Source: Trichoderma breve
Taxonomy: Eukaryota > Ascomycota > Sordariomycetes > Hypocreales > Hypocreaceae
Reading direction: 5' to 3'
NCBI RefSeq assembly: GCF_028502605.1
Contig: NC_079233.1
Location: forward strand, 744,001-808,000
DNA length: 64,000 bases
The notes below the pieces were generated by a model that ran no database searches, was not told the origin of the DNA, and saw nothing but the letters and a program-made list of their open reading frames with translations. Positions 44,940-57,634 of the stretch are shown here, in pieces. Position 1 is the first letter of the stretch, and every line of letters starts with the position of its first letter. The position numbers and the translations under genes are program-made.

Positions 44940-47900
44940 CTATACATTATTGCTCTTAGTCAATGACAGCCCGCGCAGCCGCGAAGTAAGGCCCGAGGCA
45001 GCATGGGACCGACTTGACTCGATGCGAGACAGTCGCGCAGCAGAGGTGAAGTCACTGCTGGCCTCGTAACTGTATCGTATGCGGTCCATTGACTGGCGCA
45101 TTCGATCATACGATGGCCTGGCTCGGTCCATGCTTGGTCGGGTCTGTTGCGCTGGCACCTCGAGAGAGAAGCGGTTGCCAGTGTAGTTGGTGCTGTCACT
45201 GCCAGTCTGGCTGTGATAGTTTTGCGTCGTTGTTCGTGTCACTGTCGACGGGGGGTAGATGGGTCGCAAGTCTTCGTCGACGCTCTCATACTGAGCGTGC
45301 TTCGCCGCCCGGCGTGAGCTGCTGGACGACTTGGACTTTTGGCTCTTCTCGTCGCTGACGGCCTCAACCGTGGTGCTTTCCGTCTTGAGATGAGCAAAGG
45401 CACCCAGCCTCTCCTGCTCTCGAATAATGTCCACATCATAGGGGAAGAAGACCTTCTGCAGAGACTTGATGGCAAATCTCGGGAAAAGGCAGATGACGGG
45501 AACAAGCACGAAGACGGCCCAGAAAGTGGCCTCACCATAAATCTCCTTGGCGGCTCCGTAGAACTGGTCAGACGAAGTGAACGATGTGTAGATGCCGGTC
45601 CAGAAGAAGATGAAGATATCACTGAGAGCCACAATAAGGAGCATGAGCCAGTCCCATCGGTACGTGTTCATCAAGATGTATGCGTTGATGGTCAAGACGG
45701 CAGGGTGTGCAATATAGGCTCCAAATCGGTACCGGTCTTCCAATCCTAGGCCGTTCATCGTCACGGGTCGAGCAGGCATAAAGAGCAGATATGGGATGTA
45801 GAAAACCATGACGGATTGGTAGATACCATCAAGCATGTATAGCCTATTGCATTGTTAGTTTTATATAAACACAAGGACAGATGAGATTAGAGAGGAAACA
45901 AAAACTCACCAAAACTTCTTCTGTGTCCATTCCAGTCGTTCGATACCACGGCGATACAGCTGGGGTACGGCCAATGAGACGGAATCCGAAACGTCCTGGT
46001 CGAGGATGCCCATGATGGCAACAGGAATCGAGGTGAAGAACAGGTTAAACATCAGGACATAGGTGTACTCGAAGAGATAGGTCATGTCAAAATTGGTGTA
46101 AATGGAGAACCAGAAAATGCTGAAAGTCCAGACCATGTTCTTGTAGAAAAAGTTGGGAATACACTCGGCCAAGCGGCGGTATGACCAGCGTCCGTGAACC
46201 AACACCAGTCGCTGCAAGAATCGGAATTGGGCAATGGCATAGTCAGAAGACATGGAAGCCTGTCGACCCTCAACACCAGCAATACCAACACCGACATCGG
46301 CCTCTTGAATCATGGCAACATCATTGGCACCGTCACCAATAGACAGCGTCATGACATCCAATCCATTCTTGACCATGGACACAACGGCAGCTTTTTGCGC
46401 AGGGCTGACACGGCAGCACAAGACGGATCGGCATTGCTTGCACAGGAGGAGCATCTTCTGCTTCAGGCGGTCATCCAAGGCCCATCGAAGCGAGAAACCG
46501 TCAATGACCAATCCATGAGTAGGAGCTGGGGGCTCGTGGCTCTTTTTGGCTGCAGCAAGGTCTTCCTCGCCACCAGTCAAGCCAAACGACTTCAGGCCCT
46601 CATCCAGCTGCTTCTCGATGTGAGAGATGAATATGTCTTCAGCGCCTTCGCCTTCAGCGGCCTCCTCGTCGACCTGGATGCGAATGAGCTCCATATCGTT
46701 GTTGAGCAGGTTGCAGGAGAAACCAATGTTGATAGCAGTCTCGACTTTGTCACCGGTCAGAACCCAGAGCTTGATACCGGCCTCACCAAGTAGCTGAATA
46801 GTATCGGGCACGCCATCTTGGAGACGATCTTCAATGGCAGTACCTCCAAGAAGCATAAGATCCTGTTCGATAAGCTCGGCAACAGCCTCGAGTTTCTCTT
46901 CACGGTTTTCCAGGGCAGCGGCGGCGATGTCGTGTTCCTTCTTCCATGTACGGTATTCCTGTTCGGTGAGTTCCTTTTGGGCGATGCAGAGGGTACGCAG
47001 ACCTTCGCGAGCAAACATTTCCAAGTGTTCGGCAGTGACCTGTCGCAGCTCCTTTTGCTCGCCCCTCTTGAGTCGGGCGTAGATGACCGAGTCGGCACCC
47101 TTGCAGAACAGCATAATTTTACCATCAGGCATCCGGATAATTGTACTCATTCGCTTTCGGGTGGAGTTGAACTCGATAGTGTTGAGGAGAGGATAGTGGC
47201 GTTCTTCACCCATGACGTCAAGATTGATACCATCAGAATTGTTGCCCAATACAACAAAGCCCATATCACGAGCCGTAGCGACCAAAGCCTCTTCGTCGGG
47301 GGATTGAGCCTTGAAGATCATAGAAGGCGGGTCTCCAGGCGTGCGTTCGGCCATGACGGTATGGCAAAGAGCCAAAGCGAGCATGAAGTTTTCGTTGGCC
47401 TGCTGCTGCTCGGTTCCGTGGTGACCAGCCAAATCAGCGACAAAGTCGGGTGCGATAAAAGTAACGGCATCGTCGTGGAGATATGGGTTTTCGTAGATTT
47501 TGCGGAGACCAATCAATGCTTGCACTTTGGCTTCGGCGATTTCAGCGAGGATCCTCTCGGATTCCTTCTCGATATCAACACCCAGACGCTTCTGCATACC
47601 AGCCTGAGCCTCAGTCCAGGCTTCACCATATGGCTGTCCGTTGATGGTAGCCTTCTTGAACTCCATGACGTTTTGGGTGAGCGTGCCGGTCTTGTCCGAG
47701 AAGACGTACTCAATCTGGCCAACGTCGTCGGAGATGTTCCAGGATTTGGGAATACAGGGCTGGTCGATCGGCTCGTAATACATTTCCACGTCGTTGAAGA
47801 TGAAGATGGCCTGCAGGGTTCGCACGATTTCAAGCGTGATGTAGAGGGAAATGGGAACCAAGTTCTGGAAGACGATAATGGCCGCCCAAAAGGTGATGAA

Positions 47901-49693
47901 ACCAGTAACGCCAGAGCTTCCGCCGATAGAACCGAAATCGAAAAAGTGCTGGGAAGCATCACTCTTGGCCCAAGACACGCCGCTGACAATGGCCGCGAGC
48001 AAACACATGATGGAGAGGATAATGAAGTTGCAAATAACGGTCCAGTTCATTTCTCGGGCGATGCGGGCACGCTTGCTGGGGGTGACACCGGCGTTCATCA
48101 TGATCTTGGTGTCGTGTCCGGTGAAGACGACGACGCCCAAAATCCATTCAGTGTTTCGGAGGTTGCATCCTCGCAGCATCAGGTTATCGATAGTAATTGC
48201 CTCAGTCATTTCCTCGGGTTCGTCATCCAGGTAGCCGGGAACCTTTTGCTGCCACCGAATGGCACCGTTGTACTTGTACAGGTTGGGATGCGGACCCTCG
48301 CTTTCAATGCGGAACTGAGCACGCTCACAGTCTCGGGCATGTCGGATGCCACGTCCACAGCGAAGAGCCTGTCGGACCTTGAGATTTGTTTCGCCGTCCA
48401 AGTTTTTCGTTTCAACGTAGCAAGCGCCGTCGGGATCCGAAGTGGCCAGAATGATGACATCGGCAGGAAGCTCATCGTCCTTATAGATACGCACGAAATC
48501 ACCAACCACAATGTTCTTCCAAGTATCCTTTCCAAAGCGGGCGCCCTGAGTTTGACAATCGTAGTTGATGAGATCCGATTTCATGGTGGAAATGGCGTTG
48601 GCTCGTTTGGCGTCTTCGCCCTGCTCGGGAAGCTGGAAGTGAATGGCGTTGGGCTTGGGCGAAGTTACGGGGGTCATCTGGATATCGTCGGAGTTGGAGA
48701 CAATGGACTCGCGGCGTTCAAATGGCGACGAGATGGAATCGCGCGTGGCCCGCCTGGTCCGGACAGTTTCAATCGAAGCTCGAGGCTCGTCTTCAACAAC
48801 AGGCATTTTGCGTCTCTGGCGTTCAGCACGAGCTTTCTTAGACCACGTGCTCTGAATGGCGCGCCATATACGCCCGAAGAAGGCAGAATTGGCTTTCTTG
48901 AACTTTCTCCAAGCTGAGACATTGTCTTCTTCAACATTAACGTTGGTCCAGCCGTGAAGTCGATGAACGGGTGCATTGTTTAGCTCGTTGTCGAGAACGG
49001 TTCGTCGGTAATCTTCAATGGCGTCTTTGATGGCAGTAAGACAGACGATGACAATCAGGGGAACAGCGTTCAATCCGGGATTAACGCTACCGAAGATGGA
49101 GAAGAACTGCAGAAGAAGACATGGTTAAAATTAGGGGGAGAGGTGGAGGGGAAACGAAGGGAGGTTTGAAAGGAGATACGTACGCCCAAGATGATCAGAA
49201 ACAAGAAGAAGATGTTGGCAATATTGTGGAATTGAAACCAAATGTTCTTTGGAACAAACGACAACGGGGTGTACTTGGCGGTTCGGATCTTGTTTCGCGG
49301 ATACTCGGTGATGGGGTGGCCTTCTTCCAGAAGCTCATCGGGGAGTGGCAGGTTGAAAAACAGATAACGGTTGTCCTGGTCATCCTCAGAGCCGTCATCA
49401 GAGCCAGCAGCGTCACCATTTTGCTTAGGGTTCTCATCATCCTGGCCATCATCACCATCTGGGTTCTGGCCCGGTGGAGGAGCGCCACTGCGGCGCTTCT
49501 CACTGGCACTGGACTGCGTCCGATTATGCATGCGGTTCAGCAGCGACGAGCGTTTGTTCGCGCTGCTCTTGACCGTCATCTTACGAGTGGCCCATCTCGC
49601 CCTCTGGGTCTGTGAGAGCTTTGACTTGGGTGAAGTGGGATTGGTGCTCTCATCGGGAGGCGGCGGCGGCGGTGGTGGAATCGTGGTCGTCAT
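44940..49693 (-). CDS. DNF1: P4-ATPase phospholipid flippase, Dnf1-type
   Basis: Minus-strand exons are 49184-49693, 45910-49106 and 44940-45843, giving 1,536 residues (yeast Dnf1 is 1,571). The cytosolic N-terminus has eight Pro in a row (MTTTIPPPPPPPPDE). Next come NIWFQFHNIANIFFLFLIIL, the actuator motif DGETN in place of TGES, and the P4 hallmark PISLYITLEI in the fourth helix. The phosphorylation site is DKTGTLTQN (Asp about 641). TGDKVETAINI and GDGANDVAMIQEADVGVGIAG lie in the P domain, followed by six further helices. The flippase moves phosphatidylcholine, -ethanolamine or lyso-lipids from the outer to the inner leaflet of plasma and endosomal membranes, with a Cdc50-type partner not present here. 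The sequence around ISDDVGQIEY and NGQPYGEAWTEA is nearer Dnf1/2 than Drs2. The ATG at 49693 is chosen over one at 49783; either could be used. Confidence 0.95.
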
Positions 49694-52600
49694 TGTGACT
49701 GTGGTGTCGCGGGCAAGCGCCCGTTCAGCCGTAAATGGCCAGCCAGGTCGGAATTGAGCGAGGCCGTGAAATGAGCGGCGCAATCAGCGTTGGAAAGATA
49801 CAGAGTCGCTTCGATGCAGTCGTAAACTGGAGGCTCGACGAAGGAAATCGGGGGCGGAACACACGGCCCAGGCGTCGAGGGCACGATTCGATGCGAAATA
49901 GCGAGCGAGCGAGCGGCAGACGGGAGGCGACAGAGGGATCCCTGAGGTACGAAGGGCTGAAGCGCACCAGGACTCGACGCAGTTGTCGATGCACGTGTCG
50001 TCACAGGGGACGATGGGTTTGGAGTTGCAAGAGGAGAAGGGGCGGAGACGTGTAGGAGAGAAGAGGGTGAAGAGTAATACGAGTGGCAGAATGAAGGATT
50101 TCCGATCGACTACCGCCGGGCCTGTGGCGTGGGCTGGGCTTGGGTGACGGGACAAGGAAAAAAAAAAGAGAGGCAGCGATTTTAGCGGAGGTTACGGCGC
50201 TGTGGCAGTTGAACTGTTTTAGTTCCCGGACCATCCGACCGACCGAATCCGATGGGCACAGACAAGGCGATATTCCCCACTCCAGAGGACAGCAGTACAA
50301 AATAATGCTATGATAAAATCGAATAAAATAAAATAAAATAAACCCAGATGGAGGGGAGAGGGTGCAGCGGGTTTAGCGGGTGCATACACGGGGGAGGCGG
50401 CGCTTGGATGGTTCTTCTGCAATGCGGGAGCAAATGCAATCCCATGCCTTTTGGAGGTGCCAAGTGAGGTGCAATGCATGGAGATGAAATTGGTCAGCAT
50501 GGGGACTTGCAGCGCCGATGAGTCCGCACCGTTCCCCAAAGTATTCCCTAGCGGCCTGTACTTGCGGGCTCTACGACCTTGTATTCCAAACCTGCGTGTA
50601 ATCCGTGGCTTCATGTTGCTTGCCAAATCGGTCCTTGGCCTCATCCTACTTGCAGCAAACGTCGTCATCGTGTCTTTTGCCAGCTGCTGCTTTGGTTGCG
50701 TAATATGCAATATGCAGCAGGTCCGGTGTCCCGTGGCCTTTTCCCTGTGCCCAGCCCGGCCTTCCGTCAGTGCCTTTATCCTGCACGGCCTCGCCATCCG
50801 TCAACCAGCGATTGACGCGAGCGCAATCAATTCGCACCGCAATGCAGCGGACAACGGGCGATACTAAGACAGCGATCCAGAGGCTAGATCGCCCTACCCC
50901 TTGGAGGAGGCAATAGGCCCTTGTATGTATTCCCGTAGCCAGTGCACGCAATATGGACAGCGTGGGACCCTCCCCGGAATAAGGCCAGAGTGGACGGAGT
51001 GGTCTAATACTTTATGTCCGGGCACATGCGAAAAGTTCAGGTACCGCCTCTAGCCAGGTACCTGGAGCACCGTACTTGTACGGCCTCGATGACGGAGTTG
51101 AGCCCCTGGTGTCTGGCGCTCGACTTGCCTGAAGCACCGGAGTGCCAGCGGGTTGGGGCGCTGCGAATCCTGCCTGGGTAGCACCCGCGACCGTATGTAT
51201 CTGTACCTGCCACCTGCCACTACCAGCCACGGGCAGGGATGTCATCGACACCAACCCGTTCCTCTTGTGCCTCCGCCGCTGCAACAATGCTCACGCAGAA
51301 AAGCCTTTTTTTCTTTAGCCCAAAAGTCCGCGGAATCCAAAGCGCGAATTGATGACGCTTATCACCTCTTAGCAGCATTTACAAGTTTTTTTTTTTTTAA
51401 ACTGTGGCGCCGACGCCTCCTGATCGACTTCGGAGTGGACGAAAGCCCCAATTGTCATGAGGCGCTCCGCATAGCCTAATTACCTAGTACAGTAAAAGGC
51501 CGGGCGGAGGAGGCAGTGTTTGCGCCGGAACGCTCTGAAGCACCGGATTCGCAGCGGATAAATTCACGACAAATACGAGGCTCCCGCTCCGTCATCGAGG
51601 TTTGTGGTTGCTTACAAAGGGCGCCGCCATGTGTCAGCGTCTAGATGGCGTATAAGCCCGAGTGTGGGCGGTTTCTTTAGGTTTCTTCCGTCTGTTACTG
51701 CCGAAGAGGCGCTCGACATGACAGAGTTTTCGGCAGAGGCTGGAGGCTTTGCACTCTCTGCCAGAGCCGCGGGCCAACTCATCACCACAATTGCTCGTCT
51801 GAGTGTCTGTATTGTACTGGTACAGCACTGTATGTACAAGTACTCGGACTCAGACCCAGCCCTCGTCGCGAATAGGGGCGCACGTCCATCGCTGAGACAG
51901 TGGATTCCTCCCAGGGGATGGCGGGTGGGGGTGCTCTGCGGTTCATAAATTACAATCCATGGATCTATCACGATAGCTACCATGACTGCCGTGAGATGCG
52001 CTGAGCAATCCCCTGCGCGTCAATTGACGACGCTTACGAGTACTTTTTAAGAACTACTTGGATTTCGACTGGTTGCTCATCGCGTGCATTCTTGCCCAGC
52101 TGAGGAATCCGTTTCAGCTGCAGCAAAAGCTGGACAGTTGATCTCTGGAGCATTGGCCAGTGCTGGACGCTTGTTTGACGATCCAAACAGCTAATGCCCG
52201 TCTTGATGCTACCACCGCTTCGTATCTGCTCTACACATGCTTACTCCGCCAAGCGCCTTACAGGTATCTGCTCCATCATGAGGAGATTGTCCAGGCACCA
52301 TTTCAGCCCTGCTGCTTCTCAGTCTCAATAAAGTGCTCAGACCGGGATAAGTGCTGCCGCATTGGCACATAAAAATCGCGAAATATGGACCTGTATCGAG
52401 TGTTGCATGCCTGTACGGCGGCTTCTATTGGCAGCAATTGAATATGGACTATCAAGGCCCCTTTTTCAGCAGCGGCCGCTCTGCATCCAATGCTTCTCAC
52501 TGGCTCGCTCACGCGCATCTTCAAATCCAGACTCTATAAACGAGCCCGAGAGAGCCCTTTTTCGCCCTTTTCCAAACCTGATTGAACCTTGTCCGTCCGC

Positions 52601-54570
52601 TTCGTGCCGACCTGATTTGTACGGAAGGGAAATTTGGCGATTGCGCCAAGAGGGTCTGTTCAGGGGTGGTTCCACGGAAAGGGATTGCCTTGACCAGGGG
52701 ATCCAGGCAATGCAAGTCACTCCTGTGCGTGCTTGTATGTTTGTGGAATACGGTCCTGACATTGAGAGTCAGGGTCCCAATGCTTGGCTCTGGAGCCAAG
52801 CCTGGCTGCCTTTACGACCCTCTCCATACTAATAAACAACAACAGGCGCCTGCAGCCAACGCTGAAGATGTCAATTTCGGAGGTGGAATTATGTCCACGG
52901 ACATTACTAATAAAACCCACCGCAAAGGAAGAATATGCTACTCCCACTTAATACTAACCTACTACCTAGTAGTACATGATGGCTCTTGGGTTTAGACGAC
53001 ACCCAACGCCGTTGGTGACGGACTTTGATCAACTTCCCATCCCGCCATGTTATTTCTAGCCAACAACTCGCGTTCCTCAAGGCGGCCGGCTACCGGAAGA
53101 CCTTCCAGAGCCTTCTCCGCCAGAGCGCGTAGCCGAAATAAGACCCGGCCCAAGTTCCAGGGATGACACGAGCAGATCTAGCCGCTGCCACTGCTCTGCT
53201 CGTTGCGAAAGGGGATTGTCGTCGTTTCTTCTGTTGCTTGCTATTTTTAACCGCCGCCCATCGCACTCCTTACCGAGTCCAAACGAGCAAAAAAGCTTGT
53301 TGAAGCTTGCGGGCATGTGCGTCCAGACGACCTAACAGCTCCTTGGCATTGCGGCGCAGAACGTGTTTCGAAATGAGCCTCCACCCCAGGCGGGATATCA
53401 GATCTCTTGCAATGGCTCACGGAGAACGGAGGAGTCCGCACAAAGTCCGGAGTGCCTGCATGAGTTGTACGAGCAGGGGATGCGGGAATCTCGCATGTAC
53501 ATGCTCGTACGCGCTCGTACTGGCGCCCAAACGTAGCTGCGGCTGGACGGGCTCTCAACCCAAGACATCCAGCCTCTCGTGTGTGAGAGACAGAGACATT
53601 GCGTTTTTGGGGGGCGCGTGGCACCGGGGCTCCCAATCCTGGGTACAACTCCCATGAGGATTGCGAGCGTCAGCATCGCGCGTCATCATTTCAACGTGGG
53701 CTCTCGTCCATCCAGAGTTTGTGCTGGAGGCACAGCCCTAAAAGCTACGTCTCAGGTTGAAGCATGGTGGAAGATCCTGCCGAAGCCAGCGTAGCATTAC
53801 GGAGCTCAAAGGGAGATTAACGGACAGGCATGGCGATCCTCCAGAGCCAACCAATAGGTCGACAGGCCTTGTGCTAAGCTGAGGCTGACTGCATTTGCAT
53901 GCTACCCGGTAATCATCGTTTGGCGACAAAATGAAAGAGATGGAGGCTCGAATCGCCTACCCCATGGATGCGTGAATCTGGTTGGATCGTCATTATTGCC
54001 AGTAGACGCTCGTAATGCTGAAGCTTCGTCGTTCTCGTTCGTGATATATTGCGTGATAGCTTGACGAGTAGCCTATCATTGTCTTAGCTTCTATTGCCAG
54101 TGAGGCAGAGGGCGCCTATAAATCGCCGAACTCTGTAAATCACCGAACACCAGTAAATGAGAGAAAATTTATGACTGTTGGTGACGTTAAAATTCCATTG
54201 AGAGTTTGTTCAAAGCAGTCAATTATCTGTAGCTGCCACTCCTGGCTCTACAATGTTGTGCCTGTAGTTTACACTCCAATCAAACTTCCACATAGAAATG
54301 GAACACATGTTGAGGTTCCAGCGCCCACTAAAGTCCCCTGTAGAGATCTGCCATCGCCTGCGCCACATCTGCCGATCAGGTAAGCTAGGATGCTGCGCCA
54401 TGCCTCATCCACACGCGCTGGTTGGTTGGCGTTCACGATAGACTTCAACTTCAAGGCATCTACTCAGCTCATAGTGTGGAATATACCAGCAACCAGGCAT
54501 CGCAACGGAGGAAAATAAAGATACGACAGATTAACACACACCGCCGACAGGGCACGGCAACTGCCTAGCC
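49694..54570. other. 4.9 kb region without a supportable gene
   Basis: The first 400 bases are the flippase leader and promoter. Beyond this, frames of up to 192 codons occur on both strands but none has a domain, leader or sensible splice sites. Contents include an (AAAAT)n tract at about 50323-50341, many GGTACC/GTAC palindromes (51035-51075), a TACGAGTAC at 52035-52043, a poly-T run at 51388-51398, and short repeats of a CCGAA(C) phrase at 54125-54152. Confidence 0.5.
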
Positions 54571-56417
54571 ATGTCTGAAAAACCGAAACCCAACAAGAGC
54601 ATCCTATCATACTTCCAGCCATCCTCTCAGCAAACGCCATCGTCACAGCGGTCTTCACGCCTATCATCAATCCATGGCTCGTCACCGCCTGCTCCATCTT
54701 CGCCGCTTAGCTACAAGGCCACCCCTGTCGCGAGAAGAGTAGCCCCTCTGGAAATTGGCGCCTCCGATGACGATGCTAGCGATGGCGGCTTCTCAGATGA
54801 CTCTCTAGAAGACCTGTCCGCTCTCCTTGGGCGAGGACGGCCCAAGCCTGCGCCTTCAGCACCATTTGATACCCCCAGGGCCAAGAGAACGGCGGCGGTG
54901 CCTTTTATATCGCCCGCCAAAGGTGCACTGAAGCACAAGTTTGACCTCAAGGCCCTGGCCAAGGATGCTCGCCTGGACAATGCCCTAAATGCAAGCTCAT
55001 TAAAGGCAAAGGCCTCTGCAGACACCGCGGGACCTTCATCTCCAACACGAGGAGAATCATTTGACCTTGCCTTTGCTGATATTGTCAAAGAAAAGAGCGG
55101 GCAAGATGCTCACAAGGTCATCAGAGCGGTCCAGCGGGCGGAGCCAATACAGTCTCAAAGTCGATATTGTTTCTTCGATAGAGACTACAGAGTTCCCCCA
55201 AGCTCGCCTATTCCAAAGCTTGCGTCGCCATGGACCTTGTTAACTCAAGGAAACTCGGCAGCAAGGGAACGGAATTTAACGTCTGGGGTTCCTCAGAGTA
55301 TTCTAGCCAAGAATGGTGGACTACCGGATTCTCTGTTCGAATGGATCCTGAATGAGTTGTGCATTGAGAGATCCTCTCTTATTCGACGTGAATATTGTCA
55401 CATCATTCACGGATGCCCTGATCAAGTTGAACGGCTTTTGACTCCTGAGCGGTTGGAGGAACTCTTCCTGAGACTCGGGGCTAGCGATGACATCAAATTT
55501 CGAGTCTCTGAGATACCAGTCTCAAAATTAACCAATGAACCATATCAAGACCGTGACTGGTCAAATCTGGAGTCATTTTTGACGCTTCTAAGTATGATCT
55601 CGGGACACTTGTCAGCTGCATCCGCCATCTACGCATCGCATACTCTTCTTCGAATGTCCATGGACAAGCTGTTAATATACAACATTGACCTATTGACGGT
55701 GTACGAAGACGCAATTGAAAGTCTAGTCAATGCAATCCCTAGCTCATCATGGGCCTCATTTGTAAGTATAGTTCTTCGATCTATATGACCACCTCCGAGT
55801 ACTAATCTGCTCAGTGCGGTGATGCATGCTCGATCCTACAAGCGACTATTAAAGCTCAGCATATCAGAGTTAATGCGTTGCAATGCCTGTCAATCCGCAA
55901 TAATAGGACTCACGACATCCGGAGGAGACTTGCCATTTCATTTTTGTTTGACGACCCTAGTTTTGGTCGCAAGCATCCCGAGGATGTTTTCACAGTTCGA
56001 CATGCCATTGAACGTCTTGACAAAGACGACTTCAACATTACGCCCCAAACCGATTTCGCGGAACTCAAAGCCATGGTAACCATCTTGGATATCGCCGTTG
56101 ACGATGGGACCCCGCCAGAACTGAGCAGTCTAGAAGACGAAGAACAGTTCAACCAAGACATCGATGAGCTCGCCACAAAGCTCAGGGAGATTTGGCGCAA
56201 GATCAACGATGCGGGCATGAAAATCACGCGGACAGAGGCGAAGAGCGTCGTCGAGTGGGTTCAGCAACGTTTGTCCAACACGGTTCGCACGCGCAGAAAG
56301 CTCAAGAAGAGCATATTCGATCTTCCCGGCCACGAGGACCTGGCGTCCTTGCCGAAGCAGCAGGAGTACATGGCCAAGTTTTTCCAAAAGATACCCAAGC
56401 AACAAAGCGAGAAGTGA
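54571..56417 (+). CDS. Candidate CANIN-domain (SLF2/Nse6-like) genome-stability protein
   Basis: Exons are 54571-55761 and 55815-56417; phase 0 join at WASF/CGDACS; 597 residues. The N-terminal 200 residues are disordered and Ser/Pro-rich, starting with KSILSYFQP, which resembles a PCNA-binding box without its usual Gln and second Phe. An acidic patch (SDDDASDGGFSDDSLEDLSA) follows. From about residue 230 a helical domain begins (SLFEWILNELCIERSSLIRR, then YCHIIHGCPDQVERLLTPER) and continues through LRLGASDDIKF to the end of the protein. I link this to the CANIN domain of SLF2/FAM178 and fungal Nse6-like loaders of Smc5/6, from memory of pattern, not from a search. A DNA-repair role is inferred. 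The C-terminus (AKFFQKIPKQQSEK) also looks like a PIP-like short motif. Confidence 0.7.
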
Positions 56418-56780
56418 AAGAATCTGGTTGGCTCAGCTGTCAAGCGTTGGTACTTGGTGACGTCGATATTTGCGTTTGCCGATTTTGAACAGGGCGTTTT
56501 GTGTTTTTGGGATTATATATCGGGGGTTATGACTATATCAGCGTGAGAAGTTGCTTAACTGGAGATTTTTGAGTTCAAGAAAGCTTTGTTGTAGTGAAAT
56601 ATGATACAACTTCTAAACTAGGAAAAAGCGCAGACTAATTCGACAAAATGCATGCCTCAGTTTCTTTTCAGACGTGACGGCCCTCTACTCTGCCCTTTCC
56701 CCCCACTCTCCATCGGTTCCCTCTTTTCCCAGTGTAAAGGTAATAAGATACAGCTGCCAAGTAAATTACGGGGGGCGAGT
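56418..56780. other. Convergent 3' UTR region
   Basis: This spacer separates the CANIN-like gene and V-ATPase subunit E. No gene is seen. Confidence 0.65.
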
Positions 56781-57634
56781 CTAGTCGTAGTATTTGCGGT
56801 TGGGGTTCTTTCCGAACAGGTTCTCTCGCACGGCCGGCGCCGCGGCGTGCTCCAGCAACTGCAGCCGGGCCTCTAGGGTGTTGTCAATGTCAATCTTTCC
56901 CTTTCCGCCCAGGATGATGACACCGCCGGCACTGTGGTTTTCCAAAAGTCAATAAATGAGCCCCAAATTTCACGGGTTATCAATGGCCTTATTGCAACGT
57001 ACATTCCGTCGTCCAGGGGGTTGGCCTCGTCAATTGTCGCCGTGACGTCCTGGCCAGCCTCCTTCTTGTACTCCTTGGCTGCCTCCTCAATGGCCTTCTT
57101 GACAGCGTCGTAATCGGACTTCTTGGCACGGAGCTGCAGTTCGGGCTCGTTCATGGCGTAGAAGCCCTCGAGCACGAGGCCGTTGAGCGTCTTCTGGTAC
57201 TTGGCCTTGTCCTTGACGCCCGTGGCCAGCTGGTTCCGGGCCTCGTCGAAGATGTTGTCGAGCAGCTCCTGGCGGGCGCCGAGGACCTTGAGCCGTGTCT
57301 TGTTGGCGACGGTCGACCGGGTGATTTGCTGGGACATGGTGGCTTGCTTGAACTTCTTCTCGTACTGGGTGTCGATGGAGTCGGTCTCCTGGCGGACGAG
57401 CTTTGACTTTTCGATCTCGAACTCCTCGTTGGCCTTGATCTCGATCTCGCGGGCCTTTTCCATGGCTTCCTGCTTGATGAAGGCCGTCATCTTGCGGAGC
57501 TCATTGTCGACCTGTCACAGGCAAACCTAGTCAGAATTTCATCACTTGGAAGCCGCAAAATGGCCAAGCGGCGGGGATGGCGGGCAGCTTGGAGAGCAAC
57601 TTGCCTGAGCATCGGATAAGGCGTGTTGCGACAT
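56781..57634 (-). CDS. VMA4: V-type H+-ATPase subunit E
   Basis: Minus-strand exons are 57605-57634, 57003-57511 and 56781-56931, giving 229 residues (yeast Vma4 is 233). MSQHALSDAQ joins VDNELRKMTAFIKQEAMEKA, then a long charged helix, the conserved KTRLKVLGARQELLDNIF, and after the last splice AGGVIILGGKGKIDIDNTLE and ARLQLLEH. Subunit E with G forms the peripheral stator stalk joining V1 to Vo. The first intron starts with GCAAGT, not GT, so it is a GC-AG intron; frame and family sequence demand this site. Upstream lies a 1.2 kb divergent region shared with the NIPA-like gene. Confidence 0.95.

Noticed and set aside
46818..48917. 699-codon plus-strand frame
   Set aside because: Antisense of the flippase gene, whose P-type ATPase motifs are unmistakable.
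53930..53965. tRNA T-arm-like sequence (GATTCGA-type loop) on the minus strand
   Set aside because: No matching acceptor, D-arm or anticodon arm at the right spacing.
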